From a virus: DNA of 48,167 bases. Below are positions 1 to 6,812 of the stretch, piece by piece. Numbering within the stretch: position 1 is the stretch's first letter; the number at the start of each line of letters is the position of its first letter. The translations under genes were made by a program, and so were the position numbers. Location of the stretch: IMG/VR virus record IMGVR_UViG_3300009703_000032, positions 1 through 48,167 of that record, one strand, 5' to 3'. Under the pieces are notes generated by a model that saw only the letters and a list, made by a program, of their open reading frames with translations, was not told the origin of the DNA and did no database searches.

Positions 1-7
1 ACATTAT

Positions 8-38
8 GAGAGAAAAAGAATAAGTACTTATCTCTCTC
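8..38. other. Inverted-repeat segment at left edge
   Basis: A perfect 12-base palindrome (ATAAGTACTTAT, 20-31) is flanked by GAGAGA on the left and TCTCTC on the right, so the stretch can fold into a bulged hairpin. It lies just upstream of the first complete gene. A stop codon at 21-23 could end a gene that begins outside the window. It may be a terminator or an mRNA-processing hairpin, but there is no clear T-run and the evidence is weak. Confidence 0.3.
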
Positions 39-61
39 AGCAAATAAAAAGTATAACGCAT

Positions 62-370
62 ATGAGAGATGTGGAAAGCTTTAATACTGAGTTTAATATG
101 ACTAGTGATTTCATGCTAGCTGCTGATAATAAGATTAGTAGATTTATTAAAAACCGTATTAAAGTAAATTCTTACAAAGAGTACCACTACATAACTCTAC
201 CCAGTTCTGTTTTGCAGATTAAGTATACTGGGATAGTATCAGGTGATACGATAATGTGGAAAGAAATTATAGTTCTTCCTATAAAGTTGGAAAAGAAACT
301 AATACCTTTATTAGAAAAGGCAAGAGAATATGACTTATCTTCGCAGAAGCAAAGAGCAAAGAAAACGTAA
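62..370 (+). CDS. Hypothetical protein, 102 aa
   Basis: I do not recognise this protein. It is a small soluble-looking protein with a basic, Lys-rich C-terminus and no transmembrane segment or obvious motif. No strong ribosome binding site precedes the ATG at 62; an in-frame ATG at 98 is the alternative start. Its last 41 bases overlap the next gene in another frame, as expected in the compact co-directional structural operon of a phage. It may belong to the virion or assembly set only because of its position. Confidence 0.55.
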   Translation: MRDVESFNTEFNMTSDFMLAADNKISRFIKNRIKVNSYKEYHYITLPSSVLQIKYTGIVSGDTIMWKEIIVLPIKLEKKLIPLLEKAREYDLSSQKQRAKKT

Positions 371-1454
371 AGCTGTACAGGGTAACCAGCCTACGCATTC
401 TGCTGCAGCTAAGGTTGCTGAAGCAGTACCGGTGGACGCCCAAAAAGAAGTAGAAACTCTAGAAGAAATCTATGATGACGGTGTGCGTATAAATTTATTA
501 GAAGAAACCGAAGACCTGTTAATAGAATTAGAGCAAAAAACATCAGATGGCCTAGTGGAGTTAGCGGAAGTAATCGATCCTGATACTAATTTTAACCTTG
601 TTAGAGCCCTATCTACTTTAGCCGGTGAAGCTACGCTGGGGTTAGATAAAGAATTAATTGAACGTGCTGTCGATCTAACCTTAGATAGTTTCTCACATCT
701 AAGCGGCTTTGATCCTGTAGCATCCGTATTAGGAGTGCACGGAGGCGATGGCCGAATGCCCAATGCACCGTTACCTCGTTTATTTTTAGACTGTAAAGAA
801 ATGCAAAAACTAAAAAACATTCCCTCTCCTGAGGATGAGGATTATGTAACAAAACCAATTGCAGAAGTACAAATAGAAGCCAACCAGGCCCAGTTTCTAG
901 ATATCTATGCTAAGCTGTGGCGTGTATTTAAATATTTCCCAGGAGTTGACATAAAGAAGTTTCTTAAAAAGATTAAAAATAGGTGGACTAGGAGACCGGT
1001 TAACAAAGCTATACGATGGGTAGAGTGTAATCTTATAAATCCAGGCTGGATGCTATTAACAGGAGAAGCACGAAAATGCCCTCCTGGAGAGGAAGCGGAT
1101 GATCCTAATGAAAAAGATGAACCGTACTATCTCTCTGCTGAAGACTTAGACGGTACCGGGATGGATTGTGTAGAGGCAGCGGCACTAGTAATGCAGCATC
1201 TGGGCACTCACCATCATGATAATAAAAATATTAAAATGTTTATTAACGCAAAGGAACATAGAGAGCTCCACGAAGCTAATAAGTTTGCAACTCTTAATGT
1301 TTCTATAAAGCACCCAGATAAGTTTGAAAAACAAATAGATAAGCTAAATAAATCAACCAAACAGGTTCCGCGTTATAAAAAAAGATATTATGATAATAAA
1401 GATAAACTTGTTTCTACAGGCAGAGAAACAATAATCATGAAGGGGATTATATAG
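330..1454 (+). CDS. Hypothetical phage protein, 374 aa
   Basis: Function is not recognisable. The N-terminus (about residues 1-20) is strongly basic. Residues about 40-140 look alpha-helical and acidic. The middle is basic and Trp-rich (about 200-245), with short motifs PGWMLLTGEARKCPPGEE and GTGMDCVEAAALV followed by HLGTHHHD, which may bind metal. The C-terminus is rich in Lys and Tyr. It starts at ATG 330, preceded by a weak GAGA element and overlapping the upstream gene by 41 bases. The stop overlaps the GTG start of the next gene (TAGTG), so the two are probably translationally coupled. It is likely a virion or assembly protein by context alone. Confidence 0.7.
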   Translation: MTYLRRSKEQRKRKAVQGNQPTHSAAAKVAEAVPVDAQKEVETLEEIYDDGVRINLLEETEDLLIELEQKTSDGLVELAEVIDPDTNFNLVRALSTLAGEATLGLDKELIERAVDLTLDSFSHLSGFDPVASVLGVHGGDGRMPNAPLPRLFLDCKEMQKLKNIPSPEDEDYVTKPIAEVQIEANQAQFLDIYAKLWRVFKYFPGVDIKKFLKKIKNRWTRRPVNKAIRWVECNLINPGWMLLTGEARKCPPGEEADDPNEKDEPYYLSAEDLDGTGMDCVEAAALVMQHLGTHHHDNKNIKMFINAKEHRELHEANKFATLNVSIKHPDKFEKQIDKLNKSTKQVPRYKKRYYDNKDKLVSTGRETIIMKGII

Positions 1455-1744
1455 TGGAATACAAGGAACTTTACTCTAATGAGATTTATCTAGGAGACTA
1501 CAGCATTGAGTGGGTCGACCAAAAGTTAGTGGTAACTTGTTGTTGCACGGGTAGCCCCTCTATCGAAGTGTTTTCTGATAGTTACAGCACTTGTGATACT
1601 TGCGGTAGGAGATACTCTATACTAGAGCTCATAAAAGTAGAAACCCCTGTGTCGCAGGATACGGGTCATGAAAAAGAATTTGAAATAGAGAAAGCAGCCT
1701 TTGTAGAGCTAGTGGAACAACAGCATAGTAAAGGACAACGATAA
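1454..1744 (+). CDS. Small Cys-rich protein, possible zinc ribbon, 96 aa
   Basis: Starts with GTG in the overlapping TAGTG junction. The centre holds a Cys cluster (VTCCCTG, then STCDTCGRRYSILEL about 20 residues later) that resembles a treble-clef or zinc-ribbon pair of knuckles, so metal binding is likely. The C-terminus is acidic and helical. No family is recognised. The stop overlaps the next ATG (TAATG). A minor structural, regulatory or assembly role is possible; only the Cys pattern is visible evidence. Confidence 0.65.
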   Translation: MEYKELYSNEIYLGDYSIEWVDQKLVVTCCCTGSPSIEVFSDSYSTCDTCGRRYSILELIKVETPVSQDTGHEKEFEIEKAAFVELVEQQHSKGQR

Positions 1745-2214
1745 TGGGATTCATAACTGATCAACTCAGAAAAAGATTAGCAGATAGAAAGAAAAGTAAA
1801 AAACTTAATAAGTCTTATCAAAAAATACCTAAAAAAGATATAACATTTTTACCAGCCACAACGGCCGCGTTATCAATAACAGATCATGTAAATCTGAGAC
1901 TGCAGGCCCTAATTAATCAAGTTGGAGGAATAGACAAATTTAGTGAAGGTGACTTTACTATAAACTTTATTGATAAAACCAAGGAAAGCGATATAATTCA
2001 AAAGAGCAACAAGGTGTTAGGAAAGCAGATTGCACGAGAGTCAGTCTCTTCCTCCTCTACGTTTGGCTCATCCGGCACATCCCAACCTACTGTGTATGAT
2101 TGGGAGGCCGTGGAAGAAGAAACTGTATCTGAGCTAGCTCCAAATGTGAGCGTCGACCAGCTACAGTACTATATGATTATCATTGAATACACACAAATAA
2201 AAGAGGTTGTATGA
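1744..2214 (+). CDS. Hypothetical phage protein, 156 aa
   Basis: Not recognised. The N-terminal 30 residues are very basic (Lys/Arg), followed by a mixed region and a Ser-rich linker (about residues 100-116, SVSSSSTFGSSGTS). The C-terminus is acidic and ends with a short hydrophobic strand (YYMIIIEYTQIKEVV). The start overlaps the preceding stop (TAATG) and the stop overlaps the following start (ATGA), so it is embedded in a translationally coupled run. It precedes the ClpP-like protease and could be its partner or substrate, but nothing in the sequence proves that. Confidence 0.65.
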   Translation: MGFITDQLRKRLADRKKSKKLNKSYQKIPKKDITFLPATTAALSITDHVNLRLQALINQVGGIDKFSEGDFTINFIDKTKESDIIQKSNKVLGKQIARESVSSSSTFGSSGTSQPTVYDWEAVEEETVSELAPNVSVDQLQYYMIIIEYTQIKEVV

Positions 2215-2804
2215 ACAGACTAATATACATTACGGAAGATATACCTGGATGTGGTGCGAATGGAAACGAAAAAGAAGAGGCAATAGTGAGACGTGTCTTG
2301 GATCAAGTATTATTTTTAAATACAGTGGATAAGGACAAACCTATACATGTTTTAATAGACACTAATGGCGGATGCGTTAAAACTGCTCTAAGTATTTATG
2401 ATATACTAAATATGAGTGAAGCTCCTATTTATACGTATGCACTATCAGAAGTGAGCTCAGCTGGTGTTCTAGTATTCTTAGCCGGCGCTAAAAGAATTGC
2501 TTTTAAACATAGTCAATTTATGACACATCCTAGTACTATGTCTATGCATGGCTCAGACAGAGATATCGACCAAATAGCCGAATCTTTAAAAGAACAAAAT
2601 GTAAAGACTAAAGCTATCTTCAAGAAGAAGCTAAAACTAAGCGAGAAGAAATATAAGAAGTTACATGACGCTATTAACTATATGTGGGCAGAGGAAGCTA
2701 AGAAATTTAAAATAGTTACGGAAGTCGTTGATAGTTTCCCTGATGAACTAATATTTGGTTCTATGGAGTTTACTTTAGAACTGGGGGAAAAACCAGATGC
2801 ATAA
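2211..2804 (+). CDS. ClpP-fold serine protease, probable virion/prohead protease
   Basis: 197 residues with the ClpP/crotonase-like protease pattern. There is a beta strand plus Gly-rich turn (VLIDTNGGCVKTALSIYD, about 47-64), the nucleophile elbow SEVSSAGVLVFLAGA with candidate catalytic Ser83, FMTHPSTMSMHG with candidate His106, and Asp153 just before the YMWAEEAKKF helix that matches the usual SAEEA.EYGLVD region. All three triad positions are therefore filled. ClpP-like proteases serve as head-maturation proteases in many phages, which fits this structural operon, but here the gene lies about 12 kb upstream of scaffold and capsid, and a second protease candidate sits beside those genes. 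A role in cleaving other virion proteins or host proteins is also open. The start ATG overlaps the previous TGA. Confidence 0.85.
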   Translation: MNRLIYITEDIPGCGANGNEKEEAIVRRVLDQVLFLNTVDKDKPIHVLIDTNGGCVKTALSIYDILNMSEAPIYTYALSEVSSAGVLVFLAGAKRIAFKHSQFMTHPSTMSMHGSDRDIDQIAESLKEQNVKTKAIFKKKLKLSEKKYKKLHDAINYMWAEEAKKFKIVTEVVDSFPDELIFGSMEFTLELGEKPDA

Positions 2805-3156
2805 AGTGGAAACAGTTGAGGACTTACCCCAACCTGTAAGGGCTATGGCTAGGAACTTTTTAAAAGCAGATCTGCATGAACCGGAGATTTATGAGGTAGG
2901 AGAGGAAGAGTACGACTCTTTAGCTACGGGTGACGTTGTTACTCAACTATTATATTGGAGAAAAGAACGAAAGTTCTATGCAGTGCTCGCGGGGGACGCT
3001 GATCGAAAGATACAGTCACAGATCATTATACATGATCCTTATTTTGTAAAGACTTCTATACTAGCCTTTTATGAAGTAGACGACAGCTCCATTAAAGTAT
3101 GGAAAGCTAAGTATGGTGATAAAATGTTAGATAATAATATCCTGGAAATGAAGTAG
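2797..3156 (+). CDS. Hypothetical phage protein, 119 aa
   Basis: Not recognised. It is a small acidic alpha/beta protein with alternating strands (ATGDVVTQLLYWRKERKFYAV and QSQIIIHDPYFVKTSILAFYEV regions). There is no membrane segment and no Cys motif. It overlaps the end of the ClpP-like gene by 8 bases, with a purine-rich GGGGGAAAAA ribosome binding site inside that gene. Its stop overlaps the next GTG start (TAGTG). Confidence 0.65.
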   Translation: MHKVETVEDLPQPVRAMARNFLKADLHEPEIYEVGEEEYDSLATGDVVTQLLYWRKERKFYAVLAGDADRKIQSQIIIHDPYFVKTSILAFYEVDDSSIKVWKAKYGDKMLDNNILEMK

Positions 3157-3386
3157 TGCACGAAGATATAGAATATATAGAACTGGATGCTCTGCGTAAC
3201 AAGTTATGTAAACTTGCTAAATCTGGGAAATTAGATTCTTTAGCAGAAAGGCATGAAGATGTTGCCCTCTTTAAACGCGTGAGAAAAGCAAACGGGGACA
3301 AGTGCCCCTATCTAATAGGATGGTGCAGAGCGTTGAAGGCAATTAGACCAGAAATATATAAAGAGTTAATTGAGCTAAATGGCTGA
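3156..3386 (+). CDS. Hypothetical small phage protein, 76 aa
   Basis: Not recognised. It is a small helical, mixed-charge protein with two Cys residues near the C-terminus (DKCPYLIGWCRALKAI), too few for a clear zinc site. The GTG start lies in a TAGTG overlap with the upstream gene, and its end overlaps the next gene by 8 bases, supporting translation within a coupled run. Confidence 0.6.
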   Translation: MHEDIEYIELDALRNKLCKLAKSGKLDSLAERHEDVALFKRVRKANGDKCPYLIGWCRALKAIRPEIYKELIELNG

Positions 3387-4164
3387 TAAAACTGACATAA
3401 CTACAGGGGAAGGTTCTAACGAACTGATAGAGAATGCGTTATCTAAAATGGATGATAGCGGTACCGTTGCCTTGTCTACTCTAGAAGATGTTCCAGAAAT
3501 AGAGAGTTTACTAAAGGCATACCCAGAAGAAATGAGAGATAAGCTGATGGTCTCGAAGGAGCAACTAAAGAGACTAGTGCAGCATACAAAAGCTTCTACA
3601 TATGGTGTATCAGAGACACTACCCTTAGTGTGTAAATCTGCTGAATGCCCTTTTGCAAGTGTTTGTATGTTTGAGAAAACAGGAATAGCCCCCAAAGGTG
3701 AGCGCTGTCCTCCTGAAATAATCTTTCTAAATGAGATGGTGCCCCAGCTTATTAAGGATATGGGCGTAGATCTAGAGAATTATATGGAAGTTAGAATGGT
3801 CCAGGAGTATGCGGCTACTCTACTTGACGAACGTAGAGCTAGGATGATGATCTCAATAGAGGGAGATGTTAAAGAAGTAGCCACTAGTGTAGTGCAAGCT
3901 ACCGGTACTGTTTTGTACGCAGAACAAGCTACTCCATACGTCGACATAAAAGAAAGAGCAGTTAAAAGATTAACGCAATTACGTAAAGAATTACTAGCAA
4001 CTAAAGAGCAAAGGGCTAAGTACAAATTAACAGATGACAGAGACCCATCTACTCGTGCAGCTGAGATGCGAGAAAAGTTCTCTAAAATACAACAGGCAGA
4101 AGAAGTCGAAGAACAGAAACTTCAAGAAGACCTGGATAACGCATTCAAGAAGGATAATGAATAA
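3379..4164 (+). CDS. Four-Cys-box phage protein, packaging-region protein of unknown function
   Basis: 261 residues. The N-terminal third is acidic. A compact Cys box follows: Cys85, Cys90-Pro, Cys96 and Cys110-Pro, with the connecting segment GIAPKGERCPPE. I associate this C-x4-CP-x5-C-x13-CP layout with uncharacterised proteins encoded near terminase genes in other phages; it may bind zinc or an iron-sulphur cluster. A helical region and a long charged coiled-coil-like C-terminus (about 200-261) follow. A small-terminase-like or other DNA-packaging role is an inference from its place upstream of the large terminase. It overlaps both neighbours by a few bases. Confidence 0.7.
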   Translation: MADKTDITTGEGSNELIENALSKMDDSGTVALSTLEDVPEIESLLKAYPEEMRDKLMVSKEQLKRLVQHTKASTYGVSETLPLVCKSAECPFASVCMFEKTGIAPKGERCPPEIIFLNEMVPQLIKDMGVDLENYMEVRMVQEYAATLLDERRARMMISIEGDVKEVATSVVQATGTVLYAEQATPYVDIKERAVKRLTQLRKELLATKEQRAKYKLTDDRDPSTRAAEMREKFSKIQQAEEVEEQKLQEDLDNAFKKDNE

Positions 4165-4877
4165 TGTTAAATAAACTATCAGGTATAGCAAAGGGAATAA
4201 GCTCCATGGCAGGCGCAGCCACAATTAATGGCGCTGCAAGATTAGGCTTCACCGGAGCCGCTGTGGTCGGACAAGCAAAAGCAGTGGCAGGAATAGCCGG
4301 TGCATTAACTCTGCACTCTGTAGGGCACTCGCTGGATAATAGTGCTGCACGGGCGCAAAGACAACAAAATGCTTTTACAAAAGAGACGTTTAGAGAATCG
4401 GGATGGATGCGGAGACAGTCAATGCTTTTTACAACAGGACTAACTAATAATGGTCTTTCCGGGGGTTTCGGGGCTATGGGTTCCTATGCAGTTGGTCGTA
4501 CAAAAGATACAATTAAAAGTTTTGCCCAACCCCATATTGGCGTAGGAGCAGGAGTGGGTGCAGGGATAGGGCTGCTCACTGGAGTAGCGGCTGCCTCGTT
4601 TACCAAACAACCAGGTGCTGTTGCCTTTATGGCGGGTGCCGGTGCCTTGGCGGGGGCTTACACTGCAAGAAAAGTTGGTTTACAGATACAGGAAGGAGTA
4701 AATCTTGCTAAAAGAAATACTCTAAATCGTCCCAGATTTAGCAATAGATCTAGAGGAGGAGGATCTGGATTTAACTCATGGACTAATGCCAAAAGAATGG
4801 GGAGACCAGGTCACTTAGGTATGGATGGTAGTGTTCCTTTAGCTTTACATAAAACTAGAAGAAGGAGTACTGTATAA
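4164..4877 (+). CDS. Gly/Ala-rich, probable membrane-active virion protein
   Basis: 237 residues, extremely rich in Gly and Ala. Two hydrophobic stretches are visible: about residues 12-55, and a glycine-zipper-like segment at about 115-170 (GVGAGVGAGIGLLTGVAAA, then AFMAGAGALAGAYTARKVG). Such segments insert in membranes or pack in protein pores. The C-terminal tail is basic and ends with a GHLGMDGSVPLALHKTRRR-type motif that I associate with uncharacterised structural proteins of other phages. It overlaps both neighbours by one base and is probably co-translated with the next gene. A virion protein acting in DNA ejection through the host membrane is a reasonable but unproven reading. Confidence 0.65.
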   Translation: MLNKLSGIAKGISSMAGAATINGAARLGFTGAAVVGQAKAVAGIAGALTLHSVGHSLDNSAARAQRQQNAFTKETFRESGWMRRQSMLFTTGLTNNGLSGGFGAMGSYAVGRTKDTIKSFAQPHIGVGAGVGAGIGLLTGVAAASFTKQPGAVAFMAGAGALAGAYTARKVGLQIQEGVNLAKRNTLNRPRFSNRSRGGGSGFNSWTNAKRMGRPGHLGMDGSVPLALHKTRRRSTV

Positions 4878-5911
4878 TGGCTAGCGCCGCTACAATGGCA
4901 GCTAGTGGGGGAAGTGCCCTAGCCGGCACTCTTATAGCTGGCGGCTACGTAGCCTCCGAAACAGCAACGGGATTTAACCCAATGGACGTTATGCCGTCTC
5001 CTTGGATGGGTGCCTTATACAGTGGTTTTATGTTTAATCCGTTATCTGCGGCAGCTGCTGTAGGAAGAGGAATATTGCCCGCTGCGACTCGCTCAAAGGA
5101 AGACGCATTTGGGACACTTAGACATAGGTATAAAAAAGGAATTATTAGAGGCGGAGAAAAGGTAGGAGGACGGTTTACAACTGTAAACTCTTTTCGATAT
5201 GGAGGGATGCTGGGGTGGAAAACACTATTACTCGGAGTTAACGAAAACACAGGCTTCTGGTCTAAGAATTTTTCTATAGGTAACGTTTTATTATCCCCAA
5301 TAGAGCAGTTAGCAAATTCAGTAGGAAAACACTGGCTACCTGATTCAAAAGATCCTTTACTGCTACGGGCTCAATCAGCTCGTAAACTAGGATTAGCTGG
5401 AATGTTTAATACAATTGATGTAGATGCTGATAAACTTCCGTCGACAGTAAAAAATAGCTGGTTGTATAAAGCAGCTGGAATTGACGTGAACAAAGCTAAG
5501 ATGGTTTCCCTAGAAAGTGTCGGCGCTAAGGGTAAAGGCAAGGTACTTAATATTACAGATGACTTAATAAAAGAAGGAATGAAGATAACTGCCGGCAGTG
5601 CTGCAGGAAGAGTATTCTCTGTTGCTGCCGGTGCTTACTCCCTGTATGGATGGATGGAAGCTATTAGAGGTGTTTCTTCCTTTTTTGGAGGAATCGCAAT
5701 CGAAGGAGTTAGCCAGACAGCTAGGAGACTTTATCAATGGGTAGACGAAGTACGTCAACCTGAATTTGGAAGGGGTCGAATCCCCATGGCAATGATGTCA
5801 ATGAGTGCCGCAACTGAAAGAAGGAGAGCAATACAGGCATCATACTCTTCTAAAATTAATCCAAGTGGTCGCCTTTACGGAAATGAAGCGGCCTATCACC
5901 ATTCAAGATAA
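4877..5911 (+). CDS. Probable virion protein with hydrophobic segments, 344 aa
   Basis: The N-terminus is Ala/Gly-rich and hydrophobic (residues about 1-60). The middle is basic and mixed. A second hydrophobic stretch lies at about 235-280 (GSAAGRVFSVAAGAYSLYGW). The C-terminal tail holds an ATERRRAIQASYSSKINPSG segment followed by YGNEAAYHH, a pattern I associate with C-termini of uncharacterised tail or structural proteins in other phages. No enzyme motif is visible. It directly follows the glycine-zipper protein (TAATG overlap), suggesting the pair act together. Its stop is 8 bases upstream of the bS21 start. Confidence 0.65.
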   Translation: MASAATMAASGGSALAGTLIAGGYVASETATGFNPMDVMPSPWMGALYSGFMFNPLSAAAAVGRGILPAATRSKEDAFGTLRHRYKKGIIRGGEKVGGRFTTVNSFRYGGMLGWKTLLLGVNENTGFWSKNFSIGNVLLSPIEQLANSVGKHWLPDSKDPLLLRAQSARKLGLAGMFNTIDVDADKLPSTVKNSWLYKAAGIDVNKAKMVSLESVGAKGKGKVLNITDDLIKEGMKITAGSAAGRVFSVAAGAYSLYGWMEAIRGVSSFFGGIAIEGVSQTARRLYQWVDEVRQPEFGRGRIPMAMMSMSAATERRRAIQASYSSKINPSGRLYGNEAAYHHSR

Positions 5912-5919
5912 GGAATAAC

Positions 5920-6090
5920 ATGGTAAGTATAAAGAAAAAGAATAATGAAACAATTGAATCAATGTTAAAAAGATTTAGAAAAAAGGTGGAGCAATCAGGT
6001 CTAATGTACGAACTTCAATATAGACAATATTTTGTAAAACCAAGTCTGGCCAAGAAGATCCGTAAGTTAAAACCATGGCGAACACGCTAA
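5920..6090 (+). CDS. rpsU: Phage-encoded ribosomal protein bS21
   Basis: A 56-residue protein that matches bacterial bS21 across its length: an N-terminal MVSIKKKNNETIESMLK strand/helix, then RFRKKVEQSGLMYEL, a RQYFVKPSLAKK segment matching the conserved R-x2-Y/F-x-KPS, and a basic C-terminal tail (KKIRKLKPWRTR). bS21 sits on the 30S platform near the anti-Shine-Dalgarno region and supports mRNA selection. Host bS21 is usually about 55-70 residues, so this looks full-length. The start is set by TAAGGA 6 bases upstream. The last 16 bases overlap the next gene. Phage-borne bS21 is known, mainly from metagenomic phages, and is thought to replace host bS21 and steer translation toward phage mRNAs; that role is inferred here. 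Confidence 0.9.
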   Translation: MVSIKKKNNETIESMLKRFRKKVEQSGLMYELQYRQYFVKPSLAKKIRKLKPWRTR

Positions 6091-6812
6091 TTATTAGTGA
6101 AAATCAATTACTAATTTTGAGCAGTGGACATTTAGTAGAAGCTAGTTCCTTCAATAGTAAAGTAGATAAACTACTAACTTTTGAAAATAATGAGTATAAG
6201 GAAATATCTGCTATTAAAAGTACACAATCTGCAAAGAGATTAGATAAGTATATAGGAGCACAGGGGCGTAGTATAGTTTGTGGAGAGGATACTATTTTTC
6301 TAGCAAATAAAGGAGAATACGTGTCGCCCAAGGGGAAGGACAAAAATATATGGGTATCGCGCTATCTTCCTATCTTTGGAAAAGATACACTAAACTCACA
6401 GCAGCTAGAGGTGCTAGCCGCTTCCCTAACTAATATAAACTCTAAGCGGCCTAACCGAGGCAGCGTACAAGCTACTCCTCGTTATCTAGGTTCCCTCTCC
6501 GAAGAAACAATAAAGGCTTTACTTGCTAAAATGAATTTAACTCACTTTAAACATTTATCACAAAAAGGCAAAGAAATAATATTAATTATATTAAATAGGC
6601 TAGGCGTAGCCTTTGATGGCCAGACCAAACACGCTGCCACTGAGGTTACTGGGACTATCAGGTTAAAGAAAAAGAATGCAAGGCGTAAGAGAGCTATTAA
6701 GCCAGAAAGTCTTAGGTTCATAGAGAAGAGCAAGGAAACTGGTATTGAATTTTCATTTAATGAAGACATTAAAAATGTAGTGATAGGGAGCTTTATATGT
6801 CAGCCAAGTTAA
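6075..6812 (+). CDS. Hypothetical protein upstream of terminase, possible degenerate Hint-like fold
   Basis: 245 residues with no assigned family. The first 100 residues follow the order of an intein/Hint domain: a start resembling block A (NTLIISENQLLILSSGHLVEA), a DKLLTFENNEYKEI stretch, and a block-B-like GRSIVCGEDTIFLANKGEYV. The catalytic first Cys and the block-B His are absent (Asp at the His position), and no C-terminal His-Asn is present. If related, it is a non-splicing derivative. The C-terminal half is basic (IRLKKKNARRKRAIKPE), so DNA binding is plausible. Its location immediately before and overlapping the large terminase makes small terminase subunit an alternative. The Hint reading is a by-eye inference. 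Confidence 0.6.
   Translation: MANTLIISENQLLILSSGHLVEASSFNSKVDKLLTFENNEYKEISAIKSTQSAKRLDKYIGAQGRSIVCGEDTIFLANKGEYVSPKGKDKNIWVSRYLPIFGKDTLNSQQLEVLAASLTNINSKRPNRGSVQATPRYLGSLSEETIKALLAKMNLTHFKHLSQKGKEIILIILNRLGVAFDGQTKHAATEVTGTIRLKKKNARRKRAIKPESLRFIEKSKETGIEFSFNEDIKNVVIGSFICQPS

Noticed and set aside
470-820. Reverse-strand open frames opposite the 374-residue gene
   Set aside because: There is no ribosome binding site or motif, and all recognised genes are on the other strand.
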